From: Apricaphanius iberus
Lineage: Eukaryota > Chordata > Actinopteri > Cyprinodontiformes > Aphaniidae
Direction of reading: 5' to 3'
Length of the DNA stretch: 64,000 nt
NCBI GenBank assembly: GCA_028564705.1
Contig: JAPXFQ010001387.1
Location: 124,001-188,000, forward strand
Shown here: positions 1 through 14,100 of the stretch, piece after piece
Position numbering within the stretch: the first letter of the stretch is position 1
Layout of the letters: each line of letters opens with the position of its first letter
Program-made: the position numbers and the translations under genes
Notes under the pieces: generated by a model
Database searches by the model: none
Told to the model about the DNA's origin: nothing
Seen by the model: the letters and a program-made list of their open reading frames with translations, nothing else

Positions 1-151
1 AACATACATTCCTATTTAAAATCATCAAACAATATGGCAAATAAACATTACAAATGTACTGCTTCAGCATTATTGGTCTCTTTTTAAAGCAATGTATTGA
101 CTTTCTTTTTTCTTTTTTAAGTCCAAACCTTCTCTTTGCTTTTTCTCTCAG

Positions 152-230
152 CTCCCTCTGTGAACAAGGCCTCTTCATTCAATCGTTCCAGCATCAAGCT
201 GCAGAAGGGGTCATCGTTTGATGTTGCAGG
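152..230 (+). CDS. itsn1: itsn1 exon: linker before EH2
   Basis: The acceptor follows a pyrimidine run ending ctctcag and the donor is gtaggc. After two phase nucleotides it reads [17 protein letters not shown] then KGSSFDVA. This corresponds to the Ser-rich KSSSFSRS...KLQKAQSFDVA linker of ITSN1 between EH1 and EH2. It ends with two bases of a Gly codon completed at 2407. Confidence 0.85.
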
Positions 231-3200
231 GTAGGCTCAGAGTCTGAATACTCTTTTCTACAGTTGCATCTCAAAACATAATAGTATTACTGAAAATATT
301 ATGATTTACTTCATTAATAAACTAGCTTTATATGAACTTTGAGGGACATTTATGAGGTGTGGGCTGTGGTTGGAGTCATACTTTCCACAGAGACAGACAT
401 AAGCTGCAACCCTATGTAGGACCATCTCTGCCAAAATTGACAATAAATAAATACATGTGGATATAAATATATAAATAAGTGAGGAAATACATGTGTAAAT
501 GAATATGGAAAAATAAATCAACGTGGGAATAAATAAAAAAAATGTGAAATACATTTCTAAATATATAAATAGAGAATATTCAATATGGGAATAAACAAAT
601 AAATAAGTTTGAAGATACATTTGTGAATATATAGAGAAATAAATAAGTATGGTAAACATATGAATGAATGGTTAAATACTATATAAAACAAATGAATAAA
701 TAACTAAATAATGGAATATATGAAAGAACTAGTAACATATTTTCACATTTATTTATTTAAAATTTTATTTCATTTTCATATGTATTTTTTTATTTACACT
801 TTGTATTTTTTTATTGCTATGTTTATCTCCATGTTTGTTTATTTATTTCCACATTCATTTAATTGTTTATTTCCAAATTGATTTAATTATACATATATAT
901 TCACATTTATTTATATTCAATTTTTTATGTCCACAATTATTTATTAAATGTTTTTTTTCCACATTCTTTCGTTCATTTTCACTTTGATTGATTTATTTGC
1001 ACATTAATTTATTGATTTGCATGTGTACTGAATTATTTAATTTCAAATTTATTTATTTATCTCCACATTTATTTATTTATCTCCACATTTATTTATTTTT
1101 CCCACATTTATTTATGTATTTATTCCTCATTTATTTATATCCAGATCATATTTATTTACAGGAGTGTTCTCTAACAAGCGGGGTGTTTCTAACACTGACC
1201 TAAAGCCTGATTGGTCAGCTCCAAGTCTCTGTATTTACATTGAAGTGGCTGAGGAGGAGTGTTAGCATCAGCTAGCTTCTCTGTGTGCCTGCGACAAAGT
1301 TGAGATGTCAGGCTGCTGGCATCTCACTGTCAGAATAATGCTGGTTCAACCCCAGGCCTGTCCTTGACTTTGAGGTCTCGTGCAAACAACAGATGAAAAC
1401 GGAGGAGCCTTAGATGGTGAGGTGCTGGGCCTCCAAGGTTAACAATTGAAGGCTAACTCATTTAAGCTTCTAGCTAAGCTAGCGAGAAGCCCCCAAGTAG
1501 CACCTCACAACCGAGCGCTCAATCCGCCTTCAAATCTTGTTTTAAGGTTTGGACAACAGTTCATAAATACCTGTCCATGTTTCATGTTGAATTCCCCTCC
1601 CACTCAAGACCGCAGTCAAGGGAGCCGACACTTGGAAATAGGCAGTCAAAGCTGCTGATGTTAGCTCTCTTATAAAGATTAGCTTCGCGTATACACCTTG
1701 CATTATGGTAATAAAGAATTTGAATTTGATCCAGGTGAATGAGGTCAAATAGATATGGGAGGGGAAAGAAAGGCTTTTGAACTCAATGTGATTCCTAACA
1801 GGGAGTCCGTGGAGTTGCTGGAGGAGGGAGTTTTAAGGGAGACCAAACAGGACTAACTGTGAACGAGAATAGAACCAGAGTGGGGAGACAGACACGCAAA
1901 GCCGATTAATATTGCTTGGGTGAAAGTAGGTAGACGGAAAGATGTTATTGACATGGGATTGAAATGAAACACTGCTGTTCAAGATGATACCCAGACTCCT
2001 GAATTGGGCAGAAGATGAAACAGGGGAAAAGTCAACAGAAAGAAAAAATGTCTGCTTTGGATAAGGTGAATTCAGTACCAACAGGTAGAATTCTGTTTTG
2101 TCACTGTTTAGTTTGAGAAAGTTAGTAGTGAAGCAAGATTTAATTTTGGCAAAATCGGAGGAAAAGGAGGGGGTGGACATGATGATTGAGGTTTAGAAGA
2201 CGAGTAAAGCTAGGTTCCATTTGCAAAGCAGTGAAAATGAATTACACATTTCCAGAAGATATAACAAAGTAGAAGAAGGTAAACAATGAAGAGAAGAGAA
2301 AATAGCAGCTCAGTGATATTTTAATGTATTGAGATGCACTTGCTAAAATCAGGCGACACGGCATAGAAAAGGTTACATATTTCATGCTCTTTTCATATTA
2401 TCCCAGTACTCAGCCTCCCTCTGATTGGGCGGTTCCTCAGTCCTCCAGACTAAAGTACAGACAGCTTTTCAACTCCCACGACAAGATGATGAGTGGATAC
2501 CTCACTGGTGCGTTGACACACGTCCAAATAGGATTCCATTTGCGACCAACCTTTAAAGTGTCTCTCTAAACTATTTCCATGGATTTCTTATTTAGGACCC
2601 CAGGCTCGCACTATTCTGATGCAGTCCAGTCTTCCTCAGAGTCAGTTGGCCACCATCTGGTCAGTGCATTTAAATACAGCCATCCATTTGCTAATAAAAC
2701 AAGAGCGAATTTGTGAAATTCTGCGGGATAATCTCCTCTTTCAGGAGTCTTTCAGACATCGACCTGGATGGGAAGCTAACAGCTGAAGAGTTTATCTTGG
2801 CTATGCACCTCATAGATATGGCTATGTCGGGGTTACCCCTGCCTCCAGTGTTACCAGCAGATTATCTCCCACCAACATTCAGGTAATTCTCCCTCAACAC
2901 CATCTGCTAAATTTCTAATCTTCAAAGGAAAAATTTGCTCATCAACTCAGAACATACACTTACATGTGTTGATGTGCTGATACAATATATAATCAATTTA
3001 TTGTGATGTGAAATGTGCTAAATTGATAAGAATTCCTAAGTGATCAAAACAGATTAGTTTCCATGATAGTTAAACAACATGAATGTAAAAGTTGAGCACC
3101 GGTCCGACAATAGGCAGAAACATGATGGCGGCAGTAAGTGTCTAAGCCATTCAGCTCCAAATTTACCCTTCAATTTTAAATGCTTGCGTTAAGGTCCACT

Positions 3201-6200
3201 GTTACAGTACTTGGCTGGCTTGAGTCTTAGATCAGGGACTTCTTGTGTCAGTAGGCAACCTTTCATGTGAACAGACAGTAATCACACGTGGGGTGCCCCA
3301 GGGCTCCATCCTGGGGCCCCTCCTATTTAATATCTACATGCTCCCGCTAGTAATTAATATGATTAGTTACAATAACTATGCAGATGATACGATGTCTCCA
3401 GGTGACTTTGAACCCACCCATAAGCTAAGCAAATGCATTAAATAAATGAATGCATGGTTGTACCATAACTTTCTCCAGCTGATTAGAAATAAAACGAAGG
3501 AAGTACTAAAGTATTGAAAGTACGAACGATAGTCGTTTTTTTGTCCTAAAAAGGAACTATCAAGAGTCAGCTCACAGCTTCAGTTAATACAGCTAAAAAC
3601 TACTGATGAGGTCAGAAATCTACCTGTAGTAATGTACTCAGACCTGAACCTCCATAAAGGTCAGGCTTCTATCACCTAAAAACAGTTTTAGGATGTAAAG
3701 GTCCTATTGGAGCTTTTAACCATATTGTACAGCTATTTCCTTATAAAAAAGTGTGGTTATTGTCTTAATTCACACATTTCAATTTCTCCTAACCAGTAAC
3801 AGATAACATGCATAATGACACATCTATCAAATCTACTCAATGTTACCTTTACAATGACACCAAAATGGTTTAAATACTCTTTTTGGTTCCTGAAATACAA
3901 CCATTTTTTGTTGGGTAAGCAATTTTCGAGAGCTAGGCTTCAAAATAGGCCTAGGGCTTAAGGGGTTAAGTAACTTCATTGACTTATTGCTACAATAATT
4001 ATATTTCTACTACTGCTAATATTGAATCTATGAATTAATTATTCTTCAGTTTAAAAAAAGTATTTATGTTGTGTTATTAAAATATCAAGGAAGTACTATT
4101 TGTCTCCTCCACCATGGCTAATCTAATTTCCTGTCCACCTTTTGTTTTGCTACATAACAACAGGTGGATCACTGACAACTGAATTAACTCATTGCTGAAA
4201 GTGTGCTATACAAAAAAAACTTGCCTTATGAATCACTATCAGTTTGGTACATTTCACATCACTCTCAACGGATTAAATAGTGAATTAGCACAATGCAAAA
4301 GATTAGCAGCAAAACGGCTTGAATCTGTTGGGACTATATCTGTTGAAGGCGTGTACGGAGTGACAGTGTTCAGTCGGATCAGAAGAGTGTCCAGGAGGAG
4401 ATGGAGGAGGAGAACGAGAGCAGCCAGGAGAAGAAGCTACCAGGTGACTTGTTGAGTTTGTTCTGCCTTAAAGGGACATATTCTGCCTCTTTATAAAACA
4501 AGTTACAATAGGTCTGTGGTCTACACAAAATATGCTTAAGAAGTTTTTTGGACAAAATTCCTCTCACTTAAAGTGATCTCATCAGTTCAATTCTTGATCT
4601 TTTCAGGCCCTTTCGGGAAAGAGCTGTTTAGAGGGCTCTGTCATTTTTATGCTAATTAACATCTGCAAACCACACCCATCCATCTTGTTAATAGGCTGTG
4701 AATGAGAAGGAATGGGAATTGGTGGGCGGGGATTGACAGGTTAGGGGTAGATTTTAAAACAAAAAAGAAATTAGCACAAGAAATTGCGGCGGGGGGCGAT
4801 GGTTTTTAATTTGTTTGGACTGTTTAGTCCCAATGGTAATATAAAAGGATGAAAAAAGTTACATTTGCATTATATGTCCCCTTTAATTAATTGCCGCTTG
4901 CTTTTATTGCTTCTCAGTTTTTGTGTTATGGAAAGCATGTATCAGTTGAGTTTTATGAGTATGGTATGGTTGAAAAGCAATGTCTTTTACTGTTACGAGG
5001 GAAGAAAGAGTTTATTTTATATATATATCGATTTCCTTTATGTAAGCCTGAAAAATATTAAAAATTGGATGAACAGCAGTTTCTGAGTCTTGCTAAAGTA
5101 TTCATTCACTGTCAAATAGCAATATAAACCTAATATATAAACCATATATAAAAAAAAATCCTGGTATTGTTCAAACTAATCTATTTTGTAAGATACAAAC
5201 TGATATAACTCAGTAAATCATGATTATTAACTAATGATATGTATTTTGCAGAAGATGAAAAAGACAATGAACAAAAAGTTCCCTTAGGCATTTTTTGGGA
5301 TATTGTTTATTACAAGTAGACAAATGAAATGTTGCACTCCCTACACCAGCAATATGTTTGTTTGCATTAAATGTGAAAATTTGTCTGCAAGCATAAAATA
5401 ATGCAGTGAAACCAGCTAAATTGAAAGGAAACTGATGTTTGTACATATATAGACCGCACCTGAATATAAGTTGCAGGTTTTCATGATGTTACATTAGATA
5501 TTTACACAGAAATATGGTACACAAAAGATTTTTTGTTGGTTTTATTTACCTAGACCAGCAGGTAATGTTTTAGTGCCCATCTGTCTGTCTGTCTGGCAAC
5601 ATAACAAAAAAAATAATGTTGACTATATCTTAATGAAATGTTCAGGAAATGTCCTCAGTGGGACCTGGAACAACTGATTACATTTTTGGGTTTATCCGAC
5701 ATGAAGCGTGTATCCATCCCCTGGCCAGCGTCAGAGAGCTCACAAGCGACTCCCGTCGCAGCAGCCCTAAATCTCTGCTTGTGAACATGAGAATTGGTGG
5801 GTGGAATTGGTGCGTCTCATTAAGAGTAGCGGTATCAGAATCTCGATTTTAATTTATGAATTAATGTCACGGCCTTGCGCATCGAAATCCAAAAGAGGAT
5901 CGCGATCACATCCTCCCGTGTTAACATACTATAGTACGACTAGCGTCCCACTGGGACTTCGTAGCAACAGTTAACAGGGAACCATATATTTACTCAGATT
6001 TCCTCATCACAAGGAACCACACATTGCATTTTCCCTTACAAGTAACTCACCAGTTCTCATACAAGTCACAACGACACCTGGTAACATCATTAAAGCTGCA
6101 TTCCGGAGAATTTATTTATGTATTAAAATTTTATATATCTTTACAATTATGTGGGGTTCAGTACTATTAAAAAAAGGCTAGTGCTCTACAACGTGTGTTA

Positions 6201-6513
6201 TTTTTCTTAAGTCCCTCCTTCCTCCCATAGACTCCTATGCAATTCAGATTGACAGTAGGGGTGGGCGAAATGGCAAAAATAGAAGATCTCGATTTTTCAA
6301 GTATATCATCTCGATTTCGATTTTATCACGATTTTTTTAAATGATCACCAAAAAAAATCTTAAAGTACACATTAAAGAAGAGAAACAATAAATAAAATAA
6401 ATTCATTGAAATGAGGGATAACCAACACAGGTGTATTTCCCACTCCAAAGATCATAGAAATGCACAGAAAGTTCTGAATGAAACTATACATACACTGTAT
6501 GTATGTATGTATG

Positions 6514-6586
<73 letters not shown>

Positions 6587-9500
6587 GAAAGACTCAGCAC
6601 CAAAATATGTTGAAGACATTTTTTCACTGTACCAACCCCCCCCAAACCACTCAGTTCCTCCAGCTCTAGTCTACTGATCCTCCCTAGAATCAGAACCAAA
6701 AATGGAGAACCAGCTTTCAATTTCTATGCTCCTATCATCTGGAACAAACTTCATGAAAGCTGCAAAGCTTCTCAAACACTGAGCTGCTTTAAATCAAAAC
6801 TAAAAACTCAACTGTTTAAAGGCTGGCTTCAAGTAAGCAATCAGTTATCGCTGGAATATCTTAATGTGTCATACGTTTTGTGTCTATTATATTGTATTTT
6901 ATTGCTCTCACCCAATTAATTTTAAGCATCTTGAATTGCCATGTTTTTTAAAGTTTGCTTTACCAATACATTTGCCTTCCCTTCCTTCTTGGAAGACTTA
7001 ATGTGCTGGAGCCCAACTTCAGTTTCTTTGAGTTATCCCATTATGTCTAAGGTTAGAGTCTGAAAGTTCCTTAAGGTACTGCAGGATGATTTGGTGATTC
7101 CGTCATCAATAAAGGCCATGTTTCCATGTTCTCTCTTCCTCATCACAGTGACATTTGAGGATAAAAAGAGAGAGAACTTCGAAAGAGGAAACCTGGAGCT
7201 GGAGAAAAGACGTCAGGCTCTTCAGGAGCAGCAGAGGAAAGAACAGGAGAGGCTGGCGGCTCTGGAGAGGGAGGAACAGGAGAGAAAGGTAGACTGCTAT
7301 CACCAATCACTCATTTCCATATGGTTTCAAACAAAGTGCCGTTTAATGGCAGCAACATTCGGAAAGCATTTCGTGCGTAACCCTTTTCCCCAATAATGTT
7401 ACGTTACATTCCTCAATATTCTACACTCCAGAGTGTGAAAGAAGTTTTTTTTTGGTGCCTGCAAACGTATTTAAAAAATGGAGGAAAAAAGACCACAGTA
7501 CAAAATAATTCACAGCCTTTGTCGTGAAGCTGAATATTGAGCTCTTTTCAGGGGAAAGCCATATTAGATGACGTCTTTACTTCTACAAGAGCCCAGACAG
7601 ACAAAGCGCACGGAACACGCCCGCTATTAAAACATTGATTTCCCCTCAAAATGCAAAAAAGTTTCGCCATAAATAAATTTTTACCTCTTCGCTAGTTCCA
7701 AGCAATGAAAGAGAGACTGATGTGCTCGTCATGTTGTTGCAAATAGATAATTCTCAAGGAATGGAGCTTTTGTAAACAGCACTAGTTGGACCTCCGTTGT
7801 TGAGTTTCTCGAAGACACAGATACCGCATGCCTGTGATAATTTAGGTATGCACTGCCCCCTACTGTCCGAAAATTACACACTGTGCCTTTAAAATGGCTG
7901 TGCACCGTTTCCCATCCAACCTGATGGAGCTGGAGAGGTGCTTAAAGAGGAATGGTGTAAAACTGACCAACGACACCTGGCCTAAGTTGGTGGCATCATA
8001 TTCAAGAAGACTTGAGGCAGCTATTCCTGCTGAAGATGCGTTAATAAAGTATTGACCAAAGGCTGTGAATATTTTTGAATATGTGATTTTATATAATTAT
8101 TTTTTTTATAAATTACCAGAAAACTCATAAAAATGTTTTTCACCTCGTAATTAGGGGGAATCTTGTGTAGAATTTTGAAGACAAAAAATAATTTATTTTG
8201 CAATGAGGCTTTAACAGCAACATGTGCATAAAAGTGATGCGCTGTGAATACTTTTTGGTGGCTCTGCACAAGACTGCATGTTTGCCTCTTTGTGCTTTAG
8301 GAGCGCGAGCGTCTGGAACAAGAAAGACGACGACAACAGGAGCTGGAGAAACAGCTGGAGAAGCAGCGAGAGCTGGAGAGGCAAAAAGAGGAAGAACGCC
8401 GCAAGGAGATAGAAAGGAGAGAGGTAGAAAGAAAGGCGCATCAGCAGCTTACTCATTTTAGACAAACTTTAGGTTATGCTGCAGAATTGTCATCATAGGA
8501 GCTGTAATTGCTCATGAAAGCTTCCCACGTTTTAATCTCAGCATTTACAACAAAGAAACTCTGCTTTACAATTAGAAACATATATATTTTTTTATTTTTT
8601 ATATTCACTGTTGGGTATATTTTAGGACCATGTTGTGATGCAGATTCATTTGATCGCAGCGTTTCTGACTCTGTGTCCCAGGCTGCTAAGAGGGAATTGG
8701 AGCGCCAGCGTCAGTTGGAGTGGGAGCGGCAGCGCCGCCAGGAGCTCCTAACCCAGAGAAACAGAGAACAAGAAAGCATAGTGCTGCTGAAAGCCAGGAA
8801 GAAGACACTGGAGTTTGAACTGGAGGCTCTGGTAATGACGTACAAAATGGTGTACAAACTGGGTCTCATTCCTTAAGGCTAGGAGAAGATTAGGGCCAAG
8901 AATTGATGTTATAAAGCCGCACAGACATCTGTGAAATCCAGGTCACGTTTTTATATGTCTTGGCCCTATTTATTCATTGCTTTGGTGGTCACAGAATTTG
9001 TGGCATTGCTGAACTAAAGACGGTTCAAATTACATGTTTATTTCAGATTTTAACCAGAAGAAATCACAAGAAATGATCACTGACATGCTGAGAGACTCAA
9101 ATATAACCAGGAATGTAGTTTCACACACACACAGACTTTCTGCAGTTGCGTAATGTCTCCTCATTTTAACTGCATACGTTACGACCCATAAGCTTGACCA
9201 AAGATTGTGTCAAGCTTGTAATGCAGTATTTAAAAGATTTATTTAATTTATTGATGTGTAAAGCAGTTTGAGTTGCATTCTTATATAAAAAGCGCTTTAT
9301 AAATAAAGTTTGATTGATTGCTTAATATACATTTTCAGAACTATCATACAAAGAAATATAAACTCAATTATCCGAACAAAACACAATCCCACTCAATAAT
9401 ACAAGCAAGTCCCTAATTAAAAAATAAGACTCATCTGAATCAAACAGATAAACCAAGAATCAAGCAAAAAAGCAACAAAAAACAGTTTTATGAAAACTGG

Positions 9501-11083
9501 AAATAAACTCCCACAAACTTCTTAAGCTTTTGGGACAAATAAACCATTCAGTTTTCATAAGTTTAAGCGGACAAAAGTGGCCAAGCTATGCAACCAGTTC
9601 AGAAGCTGCCCAATGAATGAAAGTGTTCCAGAGGCTTTTACAGGACCAGCTGCATGTCATCATCAGCTGATCGGTTTGGTGTTCTTGAAATGGTGCAATG
9701 GGAATCCATAGGGGGTGTCAATCAGGAACTCTCAGGCAGCCAATGATGGTAGGATGCTTTGTCTAGGGGTGGGCAGTATGGCAAAATTTACATATCACTG
9801 TATTTAAAAAAACCCTAAAATTTAATGGTATTTTTTCCATACAAGACAGTTCCCTTTCACATTATCTTATAAGAATGAATAATATAAAAATGTGCTTTAA
9901 ATAGCCCATTTTACTCATATGGACTGCATCACATTGTTTTTTCCAGACACAGGTGAATGATATGAAAAGAATTAAAATTATTCTAGTAGACATGCTCAAT
10001 GTTTTAAGGCTGAAAGTATACTTGTTTTTTAACTTCACGTTGACGCATGATATGCTGTTTTGTTCTCGTTTGACCTTTTGAAGCCAATAAGCTTCTAAAC
10101 TACAAACAAACTCCTCTTTTGGGAATTACTTCATCAGGATTGTGTGCTTCGCTCTGCCAGCTCCTGCCAGCAGCTGAAATCGGTCTCGCTGAAACACTTC
10201 CCCACATTAAATGTTCCGGAAGTTTTTCTGAGTTTTCACTGGTATAGTGGTATATTAAAACTTCATATCATAACGAAAAGAAACACAAGTTTTTCGTTAT
10301 GAACCAGTATACCGCCCAGGCCTACCTTGAACAGTGAGATTTTAAAATCAATTCAGCATTCCATGGGTGAGACTGAATTTTAATTTTCTCTGTGAATTCG
10401 AAAGGACTGGCTTTTTCTGACTCACTCGTTTTTGTTTGTCATTTCCTATTTAAGTATCATGCAGTCAGTGGGGGTTTAAAATCATTTATATGAAAGATGA
10501 ATTCATTTTAAGACTTCAAATCATAGGAGCCAATAAACTGGTTCCATGTCTGAATCAGCAGCAGAACAGAAAGGATAGAATGGTATCTCATTATGTAAAG
10601 TTTGAAATATTTCAATTAGAAGGAAAAAGACACACACAAAAGGGGTTTTACTAAGAGTTACTTAGAATAAAATGTACAGTATCTATTTTCTTGTTCTCCA
10701 GAATGACAAGAAGAACCAGTTGGAAGGTAAACTAAAGGATGTTCGCTTTCGCCTCTCAAATCAGCGAAGAGAGATGGAGCAGACCAATCAAACCAGAGAA
10801 ACCCGCATCGCTGAAATCACACAGCTTCAACAGCAGCTTCAGGTACCAGACCAACACATGAGAATGTTCTTTTTGTGTGAGGTGTGTTTACCAGGTTGGA
10901 ATCTTGTCTGTTTATTATCTTTTATTGATGTTCTCTGGTCCATGCAGGAGTCCCAACAGTGGCTGGGGAGGCTAATTCCTGACAAACAGAACCTCAGCGA
11001 GCAGTTAAAGCAGGTTCAGCAGAACAGTTTGCACCGTGAGTCCAAATTAGGGTTCAAATGCAGTCTGATAAAAATAGAATAAA

Positions 11084-11118
<35 letters not shown>

Positions 11119-14100
11119 GTCCCTTCTTTCTTCCTTAGTTGCTGCTAAGTTTTAAAGGTCTTCTTCAGTCATGATTCTGTAGCTGTCTGTCTTGCTGCTG
11201 TTTCTATCTACTACCTCAGCTGATTCAACTAACCTGAGCTGTTCTTATGCTGTTCTGTGTGTGTTCAGGTGACAGTCTGTCATCCCTGCAGAAGGCCATC
11301 GAGCAAAAAGAGAGCAGCAGGCAGCAGCTCAGGGAGCAGCTAGATATGGTGGAGAGGGAGACCAGAGCAAAACTGTTGGAAATAGATGCCTTCAACACTC
11401 AACTGAAGGTAATTATTCAGTGCATTTATTCAGGGTTTCATGAGAGAGGTCATACAGAGCTTTGTCACATAAATATGCTACATATTTAAAACACTTAAAT
11501 GTTTAAGGAGGTTAACAGGTTAAATAGATGTGTGTAGTTAGAATTTAGAATGTTGCTTCAAGCTGGAGCTGTTCAGGAAATGCTGTATAGAAATCTAAAA
11601 TTAGGTGAAATGTTGAAAGTCCATAGGATCCGTAATTATTAGGGATGCACCGATACTGTTCTAATGTGCTCGTATGGGTATGGGTTAGTCAACTGATACC
11701 ATGAAATGATACTTAAAACGTGGAAACTATCCAATATTTTCAGAGAAAATGTTTATTTTTCACCTGAAGTTATAGTTTTGTGGTTATTTTTATTTTATTT
11801 TTTAAATCTAATTCACTGTCATTTGTTGTAACATGCAGAGAAACAAATAAAACTTGTCTTCCAATTGATTGCATTTTTTTGTGTGGTATAAGTATCAGCA
11901 TTGGTACTCTGTATTGCCCTTAGATCTAAGTATTGGTATGGCATCATTTGAAAAAGTTGTATCATTGCATCCCTAGTAATTATAATAGCTGATAATGCTG
12001 TACTGTTGTTGTGTTCTTATTTCTTAGGGGACATAAATGGCCATTTTCAAAATTCCTTATTGACTTCTTAATGAGACTCACTCAATGCTATAGTTAATGT
12101 CATCCCAATTCAACCAATAAAATGTAAAAATGCCCCAGTCAGTCAGTATTCTTTAAAAATACTAAAACAGAGAAAATTTGATTGGTAAGGCTGATACTGG
12201 GATAATAAACCAATTAGGTATTGCTATATGGTGATTAAAAAAACAAAACACATTAATATAGCAATATCAAATTCTTTATTTAGTCACAGTCTCCTAAAGA
12301 GCTCTAGACTCGTTGAAAGTAATCCGCTTTATTTTCTAACAACATTTTTATATATCAGATGATAAAATCTGGATCGTTTGCACTTTAGATTTCATAAAGA
12401 CCTTTTTTGTACTCAAGACAAAATGTTTTTTTTAAAATATATATTAAACAAAGTAGTAGAATATTTACTGTAAAGTTGAATATACAAACTCAGTTGAGTA
12501 GAGAGAAAATGAACCCATCAAAGACTTACGGAGATTTTACCTGTATTGCTAAGTGAATGCTCTAATGCTGTGTCCCATTACTCATAGCATTCATCAAAGC
12601 TTAGCTGTCATGTACTTTTAGTGTTGAAACCAGCTTTAGTGTCCTTTGTTTGTATGGATGTTTTACTGCTGATGTCATTATCATTTAATTGTTGTTTTCG
12701 GCACCAGGCTATGTCTGCAAACAGTTGGTGGTCTCATGATGCTTCTTTATATACAGTGCATTCATAGACCCTTTTAGATTTTCACATTTTCTCCCAATGT
12801 AACAATAGATTTCACTGTAATTCAATAGGATTTATGTGATTGACCATCAGAAAGTAGTTAATAACTTTGACGTGGAAGGAAAACGAGTAATGGTTTTCCA
12901 GAATCGTGTCGCTCATGGTGGCAAGTTGAAGTAGCTCTGTTATGTTATACTCTGATGTGTTCTTTTTCTAGACTTCTTTAATCATTTGATGTTGAGGTGT
13001 TGCTTATTAACAAGTTGTGGAAGCGGTGCAACTGGAAGGATTTTTGCCCTCAGGTTCTTAAAGACACACTTTAATTTTTATACTTTTAAAAACAGCACTA
13101 TAGAACTTGTGGGTCGCCTACCGGAAGTACTGACTGTGTTTTACTTTACGGCTGTAAGCTAAATTCTACCAAATGATGGAAAATTAAACCATTGCATATC
13201 CCCCCAAAAAACTAAAGAAGACGCTATCAGAAGAAGCGAGGAAAAGGAAAAAGAAGTAGTGATAGAAATAGAGAAAGAGCAGCCCAGTTCCCAAGCTGAA
13301 AGCTGCCAGAGCTTCACCGCCCAGAGAAGGCTGTGTTAAGGACGGTAGCAGCATCAAAGTCACGGACCTGATGCTGAAGCCGTGCCAGCTTCCCAACCCA
13401 TGATAAGGTTGTTCCTCTGGATAAAGCCTGAAGCTCACAGCGCACCTCCTGCTTTTCCTCCTGCTGCCTCAGAAAGCAGCAAGAAACAAGATGACACAGG
13501 TCATACAACACTCTCACTGCTGTAAAGATCTTTTCTGTCAAACTGTGTCAAAGTAGGATTAGTTTATACAACCCAGTGTTACAACTTTTCAGTTTGTTGT
13601 TTGTTGGGTTTGTTGTGGTCAGCTGCAATGAATGAAGTGTTAAGGCCAGTTTATGCTTCACCGTTCTGACGGAGACTGATTGACGCAAGGTCATTATCCG
13701 TCGACGCAAGGGCTTTCTGTCACCTACGCAACGACGGACGGAGTCGAGCCCCAATTTTTAACTATCTGTTTTCATCAATGGAGAGCGTATGCCTGTAATT
13801 GGTCAGCTCAGGAACATCCAGAGATCGTTTCACCAAAATGGGTCTCTAGTCACTGTAATCAGTAATAAATGCAGTGTTTTGGCATTACATGCTTTATATT
13901 GAATGGATAGTTTGTTTAATCTGGTCTTGTCGCGATTTTGAACACAAGGAGGTGTAGAAAAAAAAAGGCTGCTGTAATTGTTTCCATGTGTTTTTTGAGT
14001 ATTCTATGAGCTGCACTTCTAGTAAAAAGCTTCACAGCTTAATCAAAACGTACTTTCTGTCGTCCGTTGTTCCTTCTCCTGTTGGAGTATAAACTAGGCT

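Larger units (their letters stand above)
231..2406 (+). other. itsn1 intron with inverted AT-rich array and LINE fragment
   Basis: It holds the inverted AAATAAAT-type array at 425-1155 and an antisense LINE reverse-transcriptase fragment at 1833-2200. Between 1200 and 1830 I recognise nothing. Confidence 0.8.
4444..7148 (+). other. itsn1 intron with MITE, microsatellite and LINE fragment
   Basis: It contains a TTAA-flanked MITE (4472-4882), a TATG/TA microsatellite (6496-6578) and the end of a LINE ORF2 (6580-6960). A hAT-like end, tagggg followed by tgggcgaaatgg, begins near 6257 with no partner found. Confidence 0.75.
8832..10701 (+). other. itsn1 intron with LINE tail and hAT-like MITE
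   Basis: It contains an L2-type tail near 9240-9325 and a hAT-like element at 9764-10324. The other parts show no clear structure. Confidence 0.65.

Noticed and set aside
6411..6720. Open frames with long Ile-Tyr runs
   Set aside because: They translate the TA microsatellite on either strand.
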